Shown one piece after another: positions 11,883 to 23,750 of a stretch of DNA of 64,000 nucleotides. The position numbers and the translations under genes were made by a program. The notes beneath the pieces are model-generated. The model was given only the letters and a program-made list of their open reading frames with translations. It was not told the DNA's origin and did no database searches. Location of the stretch: the NCBI RefSeq assembly GCF_018139145.2, contig NW_026114268.1, forward strand, positions 620,001 to 684,000. The letters run 5' to 3'. This stretch comes from Gymnogyps californianus. Its lineage: Eukaryota > Chordata > Aves > Accipitriformes > Cathartidae. Position 1 is the first letter of the stretch. The number at the start of each line of letters is the position of its first letter.

Positions 11883-13039
11883 AAAACCCGACGACTTTGC
11901 TAAACACAGGAGGGACCATGCAGCCGAGGAGAGGATCTGCCTTCTTGCCTGTCACTGCCTGCTCCTTTGCAGCATCCTAACGTTTCACTCCAGCACCTCG
12001 GTACCGCCTCCGATGCCGTGGGGACCGAGCACAGAGGAGTCATCCACAACAGGGCAGCAGGAGGGGGCTGCTCTTCAGCCCTCTTTCAACAAACCTCTGT
12101 TCGGCCTCTTTGGCCTGGTTTTCAGCTGCCACTCTTGACCTCCATCTGCTCACAGGAGGTGGATCATCAGTGCCTCAAGACGGGCTGTAGCCTCCGGGCT
12201 GCCTCATCTGCCTGATGTCTTCTCCCTCTTTGATGACCTTGGCTGCTGGCTGCAGCAGGGCTGCTGGCAAAGCACACAGTGGACAGACAACAGTCGTGCC
12301 TCGCCCTGCCCAGCGATGGGGTAAGGACAGCAGATGCTGACTACCTTCACCCAAGAAAACTCCTCCGCTCTCCGCTGCCCCCAGCCTGTCCCCCTGCTCT
12401 CCCTCCACCTCCGATCCAGGTCACCAGGGGCCGCCAGCCTGACCTGCTCTTTGGGCCCTGCACTGCTGCCATCCTAGCACTTCAGGAACCATCTGATGGA
12501 GGCAATTCACAATGGCACTTGTCAGCGCCACCCCCTGCTCCTGTCCCCTGCCAATACGGTTAGCGTAACGCATGCCATTTCATCAGGCAAACAGCCACGC
12601 TCTCGGACCGAGCTGGTCGCGTATCAGTCCCCTTTCCCCTCCTCCTCAGCCCTTGAAGGTCCTGTGCACCAGGCTGACTTCTTCTCCCCCTCCCTAGTGG
12701 CCTCAAGGCTCCTGGGCGCCAGGCCGACTTCTTCCCTCCTTACCGGCTTTGAAGGTCCCAGGCACCCGGCAACCAGGCTGTGATGACCCCATGGCAGAAC
12801 ATGGGGGAGGCCGGGGGGGGGGAGGGGAGGAGGGGGGAGAGGGGAGGGGGGGGAAGGGGGGAAGGGGGAAGGGGGAAGAGGGTCCCGGGCCTGGGCCGGG
12901 GACTGCTCGGCCTCGGGGCAGGCCCCACGGGCGCCATGTGAAGCTCAGCCTGGCTGCCAGCAGAGCCCGCCTTCTTCTCACATCAGTCTTTGCCGGCATA
13001 GGTCAGGACGGCTGTCAGTCTCCCTCCGAGGAGAAGCTG

Positions 13040-13330
13040 CCTCTCATTGGCTCTCAGGCAGTGACATACCCGCCCACCACCTGAGTTAATGGTGTCTCTG
13101 ATTGGCCACCTGGATGTCACTGTGCCCTGATTTGGGGCCCACCCTCCCCTATGGTGATGCTCTCTCTCATTGGCTGCCTGAGGGGTCACTCCCCCCACCA
13201 CCAGAGCCCGCCCTTCCCCGAGGTGACGTTTCTTCTGATTGGCAGCCTGCTTACATGTCAATCACGTGCCTTGCCCCCGCCTCCTCAAGTGCGATTGCTG
13301 TCCTGGGTCCACTGACTCCCCACAGACTTC
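13040..13330 (-). promoter_or_regulatory. CCAAT-rich promoter candidate for the USP gene, block copy 2
   Basis: Four ATTGG motifs (near 13,046, 13,100, 13,170 and 13,238) give minus-strand CCAAT boxes upstream of a CpG-rich region with a G-rich tract. The fifth box, present in copy 1, is mutated to GATTGC. The direction is toward the USP gene at 8,924. This is inference from motif content and position. Confidence 0.45.
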
Positions 13331-13387
13331 TGGGCGGGACGTTGCCGGCAACGAGCTGCGCCTTTGGGGTTTAGACCCTCAGAAGGA

Positions 13388-13530
13388 ACTGTGGGCCCGG
13401 AAAAGGCTATGGGTCATAAAAGAGAGGTTTGGACCCTAAAAATGAGGATTTGGGCCCTGAAAAGCAGGCTTTGGGCACTGAAAGGATGGGCTAGATGCTA
13501 CAAATGACGCTTTGCACCCTGAAAACGAGG
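13388..13530 (+). repeat. 21-bp minisatellite, block copy 2
   Basis: Same repeat as at 3,223-3,350, with the same order of variant units. Confidence 0.6.
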
Positions 13531-13787
13531 GGATCCGTGGTTCCGATCGGAGCTGGCTTTGGTGCCCAGTAACTCCACGCAACACACCACCTCTCCTGTC
13601 CTGGGTGACCACCATAACAGATGGAGCCCAAAGGCGTGGACCAAATGAACTCAGTGGACGTTTCGTGGACATTTTCTGGACATTTTACAGGGGTGGTCCA
13701 TAGACTGAGGGAATGATAGCTGTGTATTGTAGCAAAGGCTGGGAAGGGGAGTGGTGGTTCTGAGGCGTATTGGACAGTGTGGGAGGG

Positions 13788-14112
13788 GGGAGAGAATCAG
13801 AAGGGTAAATGTGAGGAAACTTGTGGGTTGAGAAAAATACAGTTTAATAATTGAAATAAAAGAAAATATCAAGCTCCCCGCTCGTTTTATTTCAGAGCAT
13901 TATGTCATATGGTCTGGAGTGTCCCTTTGGTCAGTTGGCGTCAGCTGTCCCAGCTGTGTCCCCTCCCAGGCCTTGACTCTGTGTAAGCACTGCTCAGCAA
14001 TAACAAAAACATCCCTGCATTATCAACACTGTTTTCAGCACAAATCCAAAACATAGCCCCATACCAGCTACTATGAAGAAAATTAAGTCTATCCCAGCCA
14101 AAACCAGCACAG
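13788..14112 (-). mobile_element. ERV LTR with internal deletion, minus orientation
   Basis: Its outer end reads CCAGCCAAAACCAGCACA, the reverse of the TGTGCTGG start at 21,435. It lacks about 150 bp present in the 21.4-kb copy, around the TATA-proximal region. Homology between this block and the inverted block stops exactly at this LTR end. Confidence 0.75.
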
Positions 14113-14433
14113 CTCCCAGTACAAGAGAGGATTTTGATGCCGGGACAAATGATGACCTGCCAGCTTGGCAGAGCGCGGCTGCCTTTTCGTGCCCTGAGAT
14201 GTCTCAGGAGGGGCAGGCTGGGCTATAAAGCTTCTCTCCTCCTCCCCTCCGGGTTTTGTGGTCTAGCGGGGCAGCTGGGGCTTTGTTGCAAGGATAGCTG
14301 GGGTCCGGGTGTGCTGTCCTGCAGGCAGCGGCAGATGCCAGGAATGACACTGTCTGCTCAGCACACTCAGGGTGGTCCCCTCAGCGTGGTCCCCAAGGGA
14401 AGGACACCATGGGACTGGGCTTGTTGTTCCAGC
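14113..14433. other. 3' flank of the MROH gene, nothing recognised
   Basis: Unique sequence between the LTR end and the MROH poly(A) signal. No exon or repeat recognised. Confidence 0.5.
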
Positions 14434-14439
14434 TTTATT
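14434..14439 (-). terminator. AATAAA poly(A) signal of the MROH gene
   Basis: The minus strand reads AATAAAGCT. It lies about 62 bp past the stop codon at 14,501-14,503, a normal distance for a short 3' UTR. Confidence 0.7.
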
Positions 14440-14500
14440 AAAAAAAAAGTATTAATCAAATACGGCCATTTTCCAGAGGAGAATTTCATCTCTGCAAGGC

Positions 14501-17500
14501 TCAGCAGGGACAGCAGCACAGCGACCGCAGGCTCCATCCCGATGTTCGCATGTCTCCTGTCAGGATGTATATGGTCTGAGCTGCCAGGGAGCGGACCGAG
14601 AGATCAGTGTCTTTCGCTAAGGGCAGGAGGGCTGCAAGAGAAGGAAGCAGAGCAGATCTGAACCCCCACTGCCTGCAGAGACCCCCACGAGCCCCCTCCA
14701 GACCATGCCAGCCCCACCCATCTCGGTCCCTGGCCAGGACAAGCAGCTGAGACAAACAGACCAGCTGGCAGCTGCTGCTCTGGAACGCCCCGTGTGCCCC
14801 TGACATGTTCCTCTGCCCCTGAAGCATTTTCCTGGAGCAGGGCCAGGCATGGCAGCGCCCTGCCCAAGCTCTGTCCCCTGCCCCACCAGCCCCGGCCAGC
14901 ACAGCACTGCCCCTACTCACCATTGCAGATATCCCACAGCTTCCTCTTGCTTAGGTTCCTCAGGTGCTGTGCGGCAAGCCCTAGGCACAGAGCTTTTGTC
15001 AGACCTCTGCTCCCCAGCATGCTCCCAGCAGCACAGCCCCAGCCCTGCCAGCTTGGCTGCACACCCTCCTCTCCCTCAGCAGGGCTGACCCCAGGGAAGG
15101 ACAGTACCCGAGGGCAGTGGGACTGAGCAAGGCTCCCAGCAAGCCCACGTGTGTGCTGGGCCCTCCTCGGGGCAGCTGGGGCTCTGGCAGCCAGAGGGCT
15201 GCCCCTTGCTGCCAGCGCAGTGGCGGGGACTGGGGCCAGCCTGCCAAATGAAGGTCCCTGGGGGCTGCGGCTCACCGATGAACCTGACAGCTGCCTTTCG
15301 CAAGGTGGCCTGAGTGTCCCTCAGGTACGGCAGGCTCTGACACAGGTATTCTTCCACCCTCCTCCTGTCGTGTCCTAACTGGAGAGAGCACAAGGCCATA
15401 GGGCTGGTACAGACCCTTCCCCGTCGGCCGGACCAGTCCCTCCTCCCAGCGCCCCCCTTCCCCCCGGCAATTCCCATCTCCCAGCCAGAGCCCTGTGGGG
15501 CTGAGGTTCAGAGAGAGCCACAGGCAGAGGGGGTCTGGGGATGGTTAGACCCCTCTGTCCCACTGCCAGGGCCCACATGGGCTGGGGTCTCCTTCAGCAC
15601 CCTGGGGGCGGGGAAGGGAGAGGGGCCTGGAGAAGAGCCCTTGGGGGCTCTGTGCTTGAAGGCAGGGAAGGAAGATGCAGCTCCAGGCTCTGGGCTCCAG
15701 GCTGGAGCAGGACAGGCGAGGCACAGCTGCACAGCCCTCACCATGGGCACGGGGGCAGCCCTCGTCCAGCCCGGCCCTGGGGCTTGGGGGTTGTCCTCAC
15801 CAAGCACTCTCCAATCAGGTGTGTCTGATATGTCTCGGCCAGGTCGCTGAGCTTCCTCCACTCCAGGAACTCTGCACAGGCGACGAGGGTGTCCCTAGAG
15901 GCCTGCAGAGAAGCAGAGGCTGGGAGATGGCACCACAGCCCAGGCAAGGAGACCTGGCATCCTCCTCCTCTCGGCCAGGCTCTGAGCCGTTCCCAGCCCC
16001 TTATGGGAAGAGGCAGCGGGGAACTGGGTCTGAACTGGGTTCAGTGCCCAGGGCAGGGACACGGGGCAGCCAGCACCTCAGGTATCTCACGCTGCCGGCC
16101 AGCAGAACAGAGATCCTCAAGAGCTGCTGAGCTGCCGCCAGGGCTGGGGGCAGACTGAAGGGCAAAGGAGGTGTGGGCCCACGGCTGTAGGCAGCAAGGG
16201 CTGGAGTCCCAGACACCAGGGCAGGACGGAGCCAGCACCATGTCCCATGGGCATCCCCCAGCAGGACGCTGGGCTCCCCAGCCGCGGCTGCCCCAGGTGA
16301 CACACATTCCCACACTCTGACGTCCAGCAGCCCTTGCCCCTTATGCCCAGGCCACCCCCGTGGCGTCAGCATGCCCTTCCCCACAACACTGGTTGCTGGT
16401 CACTGCACCTTGGCCACGCTCTCCATCTGGTCGCTCATATGGAAGAACAGCGGGAGCAGGACCCTCTGCACTTTGTTCTTCATCTTTTTCTTGTCTCTCC
16501 CCACCACACTCTTCATCACGTCTTTGAAGAGGCTGATGGAGAGCTCCCGCACCTGGCTGGACTCCTGGTAGGGAGGAGACAGAGGGACTTCAGCAACAGC
16601 TGCTCCCTGCCCACGGTGAGCAAAGGCGTCAGCGTGGCTGATGGGAGGGGAGATGCTCCGGGGTTGGATCCTGAACATAGGAGCTGGGGTTGGATCCTGA
16701 ACATAGGAGCTGTGGGCCGGATCTGCAGCCGTGGTGAATGGCCCCAGAGCCCTGAAAGGCCACGCAAGAGGAGCGAGGAGGGGAGCCCTGCCCGAGTGCT
16801 GCCCACAGGGCTGGGCTGAAGGGCAGCTGTCTTTGCAGAGTGCCCATCTGCAGGGCTGAGGCTCCCATGGCAGCCTTACATCATCAAAGAGGGGCAGGAG
16901 TTTCTCCGCCAGCTGCAGAGCGATGAGGCTGGCCTCCTCCCTCTTCATGTGACCCATCATGTTCCTGAGGATACCAGGGCCTTCATCTTGACATCACTGT
17001 TGGCATCTTGCAGGGTCTCCACGATGTCTGGCAGCAGGACCGGTATTTTTCTTGCCTGTATGAAACAGACAGTTTCCTTCTTGTGAAGCGGTGAAAGACC
17101 ACCCTGGCAAAAATGCACTGGTTGCTGAGCACCAGCCTCCCGTCCGGCTTCCCAGCAGGTGGCACAGGAGTCACTGCAGCAGCCTCCTGGCAGGCAGTGG
17201 CCACTGATGGGGATGTGGGGAGAGCACGATAAAGGGAAGGGAGTGCAGGAGAGCGGTGTCCCCTGCTCAGCCACCCCCTTTTCTGACCGGCCTGAAGGGG
17301 CCGATGGATTGGTAACCCTCTGTGCCTGGAGGGCTCCCCAGGCACCCACCAGCCCCCTCCATAGCAGGGAGGGTGACTGGAGCTGTCACCCCACACTCTG
17401 ACTCCCAGCCAAGGCCAAGCCACCGCATTACCCACTGCTCCAGGCCCCGGCTGCCAACATGGCTCCACTTGACTACACCCTGCTCACCGTCTCAGGTGTC

Positions 17501-20252
17501 TTTGAAAGCGTGATGAGGCCCCTGAGCACCAGCGAGAGCATCACCAGGCTGGGATGCCTCAGGCACCTCTGGGCTTTGTACAGGGCAGCAAACTCCTCGG
17601 TTCCAATGTCAGTGCAGACCAGCAGCTAAAACGAAGACAGCAGTGAGAGACCAGCAGAGCCTGCAGGGCTCCCTCCACCACGCCGGCACAAAGGAGGCAT
17701 GACACACGGGCGGTGGCAAGTGTCTCCTCTCCCCAGACTTGAAGCCCCCTCAGCCTGTGCAGAGGCCACGCCTCTGCCCCAGGCCCAGCAACTGGCCTGA
17801 CTCTGGCTTCTGCCCTTTCTCTGCCCCTGCCCCAGGCTTCCAGGCTGCAGGCCAGGCAGGGGGATGCAGGCAGCGGGGAGGCAGAGTGCTGCCCGGGAGG
17901 GGCAGGCTTCGTGTTTTTTCACCGCGGCCAAAACAGCACGGGGTGGCCCCAAGTGGCTGGCACGGGGTCTGGCTGGTGCTGGGCAGGTCCCTGGTGACCC
18001 TGAGGGGCTGTGTCCAGATGTGCTGGAGGAGGCGGCCATTTGGAGGCAGAGGGAGGGGGAGGGGGCCGTGCCTGTTTTCCTGGGGAGGCAGGCACAGCCC
18101 TGAAGGTGAGCATGGTCACTCACAGCCAAGAGATAGATGCAGGCGTCCTCCGTGGCACAGCTGAACACCTTGCGCAGCCGCTGGTCCTGGAGCACACTAA
18201 GCAGCTCCATCAAGATGCTCCACAACGCCCAAGGCACGGAGAGCATCACCTCCCACATGGCCAGGGCAGTGCTGCAGACCCAGAGCACTCGGTCAGTAGG
18301 GCTGCCTCAGGCACTGCACCGTGCCCAGGCCAGCTCCTCTGGACCCAGGCGGTGCTGCAGCCCTGGCCCTGCCCACCCGCCTCACTTGGGGTGCCTGGGG
18401 GCCCTGCCCAGACAGGCAGGAGGGGGCTGAGGTGGTGTTCCCCATGGGGCAGGGAGGAGTGTGGTGGCGGGGCTCTGGCTTGGCCAGCTTTGGCTGCTGC
18501 GGGCCTGGCTGACCCACTGGGGCTGGGAAGTGTGGTGGGATGGAGGGCCCGCTCCTCGGGGATGTCCTGCAGTCTTCCGTGGGTCTGGCAGCCAGAGAGT
18601 CCTGAGCCCCTCTCCCACAGGGAACAAGCCCTCAAGGCTGTCGGGGCAGTACCTGTCACATGTTGGAGAGATCTTCAGCAGGCTCCTGACCACTCCCCTG
18701 GGGCACCACTTGGTCAGCAGGAGAAGGAGCGAGTCCAGGCTGTGCCGGGCTGGCTCCGTGTGGATGTACTCCATGTTTCTGTGGATGTACCTCATGATCT
18801 TTGGCACCTGGAGGGGGGGGACACAGGTGACGGTGGTGCTGCCACTGGAGTGCAGCCATTTCCCAAGCTGCCACTGAAACTGCTGCCTTCCCATTCCCCT
18901 CTGCTGCCTTGAAATGGCTTCAGGTGCCCGAGAGAGCTGGGTTAGGGAACGAGGGAAGAACAAGGCCTGACAGGGCTCATGGGCAGGGCAATCCAGCCAC
19001 AGGGCACTTACATCCATCAACCAGGAGGCAGGGTCACTCATGGCCATGTCCAGGACATTGCTGCCCATCTGCCTGTCATAGATGTCGTCTGCTGTCAAGG
19101 CCTCAATGGCCACGAGGAGAATATCAGTCATCTGAGAAGGCTGGAGGTATTCTCCAAACACCTATGGGAGGGAGGAAGGGAGGGAAGACATGTCATGCCG
19201 AGCACCGTGATGGTGCTGCTTTGCTGAGCAGCGTGCGCAGCTCTGGGGAGAGATGCCCGGCAGTGCTGGCAGCAGTGCCTGTAGGAAAGCTGGAAGCAGG
19301 GGCTGCATTCTCTGCAGGGCAGAGGATGCGAGCAGAGGGTCCCCAGGGTGAGGGAGGAGGGCTGGGGTCATGGGCACTACAGAGAACCAGGGCTCGCTGG
19401 TGGCCAGGAGGGCTGGAGCTGCTGCTGGGACACTGGAGTGCTGCCCTCGGTAGTCCCTGCTCAGGGACAGCGGAAACCCTCTCACCAGGGAGAGTGAGGC
19501 CATGCCAACCCCACTGATTCTGGGTCCCTTTGCTCACACAAGCCTCCTGCCGATGGCAGGCCAAGAGTCCTGGCAAGGGGGGAGCTCATTACCGTCGTCA
19601 TGTCGCTGCTGTCGAGTGAAGAAAGCAACCAGGTGCTCTCTGAATCTGATTCATGTTGGAGCTCTGGATGCTCTGGATTCTCCTCTGGCAGTGTCTCGCC
19701 TACATGGAAGGGAAACACAGAAGAGTCGGTAGGACACTGCATCTTTGCCAACAAGCTTCCAAATGGTGAAAAGAGCTTTAAACTCTCTTTAAACTCTTTA
19801 AACACAGCTGAGGAGGGAGGCTGTGCTGGGGCCGGCTCCCAGCCCTGAGCAGCCCTGGCATTCAAACACCTCCGTGCCCCTGCCCGTGGGACCCCAGCTG
19901 CCAGCGTGCCGAGGAAACGGGATCCCGGCATTGAGCTGGTCGCACTCACTGGCCCCAACCCTGCTCAGCCCCAGGGGGCCCCTCACTCACCGGTCTGCAG
20001 CGGCTGGACCATGGACACCTCATAGGGCTCCGGTGGAGAGCTGCTCTCCTGAGGAGCCCCCACCTCCTCCCAGGCTATCCTGGGCGGCTGGGGGGTCTCT
20101 CCGCCATCCTGTGAAGTGGAGGAAAGTGTGGAGGGGAGGGGGGGCAGCTTAAGGGAAACGCCTTGGCGCCGCGGGGCTGCTGGGATGGCAGGGAAAGATG
20201 TGGGCTGCGCTTGGGGTCCCCTCGCCAGCTCCGTGGTCGTGCCCTGTCCCAT
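14501..20252 (-). CDS. MROH: Maestro heat-like repeat (MROH) family protein, one exon frameshifted
   Basis: Twelve exons were read from splice signals: 19991-20252 (ATG at 20252), 19593-19699, 19012-19161, 18653-18807, 18124-18271, 17488-17625, 16880-17055, 16409-16564, 15801-15902, 15276-15378, 14921-14980, 14501-14631. Phase is continuous at all junctions except within 16880-17055. That exon is 176 nt where 177 is needed, and the frame shifts after the ALV motif and resumes at MMGHMKREEAS. Allowing for the missing base the product is about 562 residues. Family-typical segments include QPSQMTDILLVAIEAL, MGSNVLDMAMSDPASWL, VRELSISLFKDVM, YLCQSLPYLRDTQATL and the C-terminal GWSLRSL. These are helical HEAT-type repeats and the protein is presumably a scaffold of unknown partner. 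The break could be a real lesion or a sequencing error. The start is the first in-frame ATG giving an open first exon. Confidence 0.8.
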
Positions 20253-21434
20253 CGCTGTCTTGTCAGACACTGCAGGGTAGCAGCCACCCTGGCTATATGT
20301 AGCGCAGTGGGGTGTCACAGAGCGGGTGTCACAAAGGGCCCCACTGTGACCCGCCGCCCGGGTCAGGAGGGGCCCTAATCCACTGCGGGGGTTAGGGAGC
20401 CAGCTCACCATTGGCCCATGGGTCCTCTTGGGGTGCTCCCAGGGCTCCATCTGCCCTTATGTCCCCTCAGGACCTTCCTGTACCCTCCGGCTCATCTCAG
20501 AGCCTTGTGTTCACACGCCCTGGCATGGCCCCAGCACGTCCCTGAGAGACCCCTGCTTCTCCCCCTCCATGTAGTGCTCTCTTCACATCTCTACAGTTTC
20601 TGGCGTCTCACAGTCACGTCCTTTCCCCCGCTCTGAAAAATCTCTCTCAGCACCAGGAAGCGAAAGATGTTTACGCCTCCTCCTCTCCTCCGATCGCTGT
20701 TTGGGATACAGTTGTCGATGGGACTCTTGCAGTGTGTATCGTTTACCAGATGCTGTCAGAATAGGAAACCCCAAAGAAATATCCTCTCTCTTTCCTACGC
20801 TGCCTTAACATCTTTAATCAATGCCCTCACCTACAGCCTAAGAGACAGAGAACTTGAGGAGTCATTCAGAAAAGTCTTCTCTAAACACATGGATCTCACT
20901 GGGATCCAAACCATGCCCGACTGATTTGAACAGCTTCTAAGCTGCTGCTTCTTTGTGCCTTTAGAGATTTCTCAAGATTTCTACAGTTGGCAGTGGAGAG
21001 GATAGACATTTGTTCATGGTGTCTGCCGTCTCATTGCTTACAGAAGCTCTCATTCACTTTTATCTTCATCAACCCTGGCTCGAGGTGCAACTCACTGCTT
21101 TAGAAAGTGACAAACTGTTGGAGATGGCAGACCATGAAAGGAGAACACTAGCTGGCCTGGGGTGAAACTGGTGAGACCATAAAAGGAAAACCTGCCATAC
21201 AAAAGATTGGAAAGTAGACCATCAGGATAAAAGGGGGAAAGAGGGACTAGAAGGTGCAGCTGAAAATGTGCCGGAGACGCCTGGGGGTCCCAGACCAGCA
21301 GCCCTGTACCTGCTCCGGGCAGCCTGCAGCAGGACAAGAAACCTGTTGCCCTGACTGTACCGCCTGCGTTTGACTGGCTGCTGTAGTCAGGTGGACTTGG
21401 AGTGCTCCCCAGCATCAGGGAAGGGGCACCCTGG
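20253..21434. other. MROH upstream region
   Basis: A minus-strand CATATAG at about 20,291-20,300 could be a weak TATA-like element for MROH. A possible olfactory receptor remnant lies at 20,770-20,924. Nothing else was recognised up to the LTR at 21,435. Confidence 0.4.
20770..20924 (+). pseudogene. Possible olfactory receptor 3'-end fragment
   Basis: The frame ending at the TGA at 20,922-20,924 reads TSLINALTYSLRDRELEESF and then a basic tail. This resembles the end of TM7 and the start of the C-tail of olfactory receptors (NPxIYSLRNxEL pattern), with the NP changed to NA. No other receptor segments were recognised upstream, so at most it is a relic. Confidence 0.4.
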
Positions 21435-21950
21435 TGTGCTGGTTTTGGCTGGGATAATTTTCTTCATAGTAGCTGGTATGGGGCTATGTTTTGGATTTGT
21501 GCTGGAAACAGCGTTGCTAATACAGGGATGTTTTGTTATTGCTGAGCAGCGCTTACACAGAGTCAAGGCCTTTTCTGCTTCTCACCCCACCAGCGAAACA
21601 CCTGGGGGCTGTGCAAGAAGTTGGGAGGGGACACAGCCGGGACAGCTGACCCCAACTGACCAAAGGGACATTCCAGACCATATGACATAATGCTCAGCAA
21701 TAAAACTAGGGGGGAGTTTGGCAAGGGGGCCACTGCTCGGGGACTGGCTGGGTATTGGTCGGTTGGTGGTGAACAATTGTTTTCATTTGCATCCCTTGTA
21801 TTTCTTGGGTTTTATTTCTCTCTCTTTCTTATTTTCCTTTTCATTATTTTTTTGTTATTATTATTATTATATTTCAATTATTGAACTGTTTTTATCTCAG
21901 CCCACAAGTTTCCTCACATTTACCCTTCTGATTCTCTCCCCCCTCCCACA
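21435..21950 (+). mobile_element. ERV LTR, plus orientation, 3' end truncated
   Basis: It starts TGTGCTGGTTTTGGCTGGG and has the AATAAAA-bearing region near 21,700 plus an A/T-rich tract with ATT repeats near 21,855. Its 3' side merges at about 21,950 into sequence shared with the USP block. It retains the segment deleted in the 3.6-kb and 13.8-kb copies. Confidence 0.75.
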
Positions 21951-22429
21951 CTGTCCAATACGCCCTCAGGAACCACCACTCCCCTTCCCAGCCTTTGCCA
22001 CAATACACAGCTTTCATTCCCTCAGTCTATGGACCACCCCTGTAAAGTGTCCAGAAAATGGCCACAAAACGTCCACTGAGTTCATTTGGTCCACGCCTTT
22101 GGGCTCCATCTGTTATGGTGGTCACCCAGGACAGGAGAGGTGGTGTGTTGGGTGCAGTTACTGGGCACCAAAGCCAGCTCCGATCGGAACCACAGGATCC
22201 CCTCGTTTTCAGGGTGCAAAGCGTCATTTGTAGCATCTAGCCCATCCTTTCAGTGCCCAAAGCCTGCTTTTCAGGGCCCAAATCCTCATTTTTAGGGTCC
22301 AAACCTCTCTTTTATGACCCATAGCCTTTTTCAGGGCCCACAGTTCCTTCTGAGGTCTAAACCCAAAGGCGAGCTCGTTGCCCGGCAACGTCCGCCCAGA
22401 AGTCTGTGGGGAGTCAGTGGACCCAGGAC

Positions 22430-22800
22430 AGCCAATCGCATTTGAGGAGGCGGGGGAAAGGCACCTGATTGACATGTAACCAGGCTGCCAATCAGAAGAA
22501 ACGTCACCTCGGGGAAGGGCGGGCACTGGTGGTGGGGGGAGTGACCCCTCAGGCAGCCAATGAGAGAGAGCATCACCATAGGGGAGGGTGGGCCCCAAAC
22601 CAGGGCACAGTGACATCCCAGGTGGCCAATCAGAGGCACCATTAACTCAGGCGGTGGGCGGGAGTGTCACTGCCTGACAGCCAATGAGAGGCAGCATCAC
22701 CTCAGGGAAGGAGACTGACAGCCCTCCCGACCTATGCCGGCAAAGACTGATGTGAGAAGAAGGCGGGCTCTGCTGGCAGCCAGACTGAGCTTCAACATGG
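22430..22800 (+). promoter_or_regulatory. CCAAT-rich promoter candidate facing the truncated SUN3-like copy
   Basis: Five CCAAT boxes on the plus strand (near 22,433, 22,490, 22,558, 22,626, 22,681) sit upstream of a CpG-rich stretch containing an ATG near 22,797. A GT splice-donor-like site (CAG|GTGAGG) occurs near 23,290. In this orientation it points into SUN3-like copy A. This is the best preserved of the three CCAAT regions. Confidence 0.5.
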
Positions 22801-23645
22801 CGCCCGTGGGGCTTGCCCCGAGGCCGAGCAGCCCCCGGCCCAGGCCCAGGACCCCTCTTCCCCCCTCCCCCCTCCTCCTTCTCCCCCCTCTCTCCCCTCT
22901 CTCCCCTCCCCCCGCCCCCGGCCTCCCCCATCTTCTGCCATGGGGTCATCACAGCCTGGTTGGCCGGGTGCCTGGGACCTTCAAGGCCCGTAAGGAGGGA
23001 AGACGTCGGCCTGGCGCCCGGGAGCCTTGAGGCCGCTAGGGAGGGGGAGAAGAAGTCGGCCTGGTGCACAGGACCTTCAAGGGCTGAGGAGGAGGGGAAA
23101 GGGGACTGATACGCGACCAGCTCGGTCCGAGAGCGTGGCTGTTTGCCTGATGAAATGGCATGCGTTACGCTAACCGTAGTCGCAGGGGTCAGGAGCAGGG
23201 GGTGGCGCTGACAAGTGCCATTGTGAATTGCCTCCATCAGATGGTTCCTGAAGTGCTAGGATGGCAGCAGTGCAGGGCCCAAACAGCAGGTGAGGCTGGA
23301 GGCCCCTGGTGACCTGGATCGGAGGGGGAGGGAGAGCAAGGGGACAGGCTGGGGGCAGCCGGAGAGCGGAGGAGTTTTCTTGGGTGAAGGTAGTCAGCAT
23401 CTGCTGTCCTTACCCCATTGCTGGGCAGGGCGAGGCACGACTGTTGCCTGTCCACTGTGTGCTTTGCCAGCGGCCCTGCTGCAGCCAGCAGCCAAGGACA
23501 TCAAAGAGGGAAAAGACATCAGGCAGATGAGGCAGCCTGGACGCTACAGCCCGTCTTGAGGCACTGATGATCCACCTCCTGTGAGCAGATGGAGGTCAAG
23601 AGTGGCAGCTGAAAACCAGGCCAAAGAGGCCGAAAAGAGGTTTGT

Positions 23646-23750
23646 TTGGTGCAACTCCTTCTCCTCTTCCGGAATCAATACGCAGCCCTTCGTCCCTAAT
23701 GAAACACTGCCAGTCGTTACCGAACCAAATGCCCCACTGGTGCATTTGGA
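23646..23750 (+). repeat. Diverged copy of a 100-bp segment found in each SUN3 unit
   Basis: Resembles 30,226-30,330, 39,100-39,205, 47,980-48,085 and 63,651-63,755 but with about 10% differences. At about 23,750 it jumps directly to sequence equivalent to 32,630, so about 2.3 kb of the unit is missing here. Confidence 0.65.

Larger units (their letters stand above)
9676..13935. repeat. USP-flanking duplicated block, copy 2
   Basis: Direct copy of 1-3,786, about 98% alike by eye. It is interrupted by an LTR at 11,373-11,882 that replaces about 100 bp of the copy 1 sequence. It sits directly upstream of the USP gene in this window, so the CCAAT/CpG region inside it is the best candidate for that gene's promoter. 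Confidence 0.85.
21435..23643 (-). repeat. Inverted copy of part of the USP block
   Basis: Reverse complement of about 1,927-3,786 and 12,089-14,112, including the LTR, the 21-bp minisatellite, the CCAAT region and the polypurine tract. It ends at about 23,643, where it joins SUN3-array sequence at a TTTGTTTGG junction. Together with copy 2 it forms inverted repeats around the MROH gene. Confidence 0.85.

Noticed and set aside
22797..23030. Plus-strand ORF starting MAPVG in the CpG region
   Set aside because: Pro/Arg-rich low complexity driven by the polypyrimidine tract, with a frame different from that in the other block copies. More likely 5' UTR or promoter sequence.
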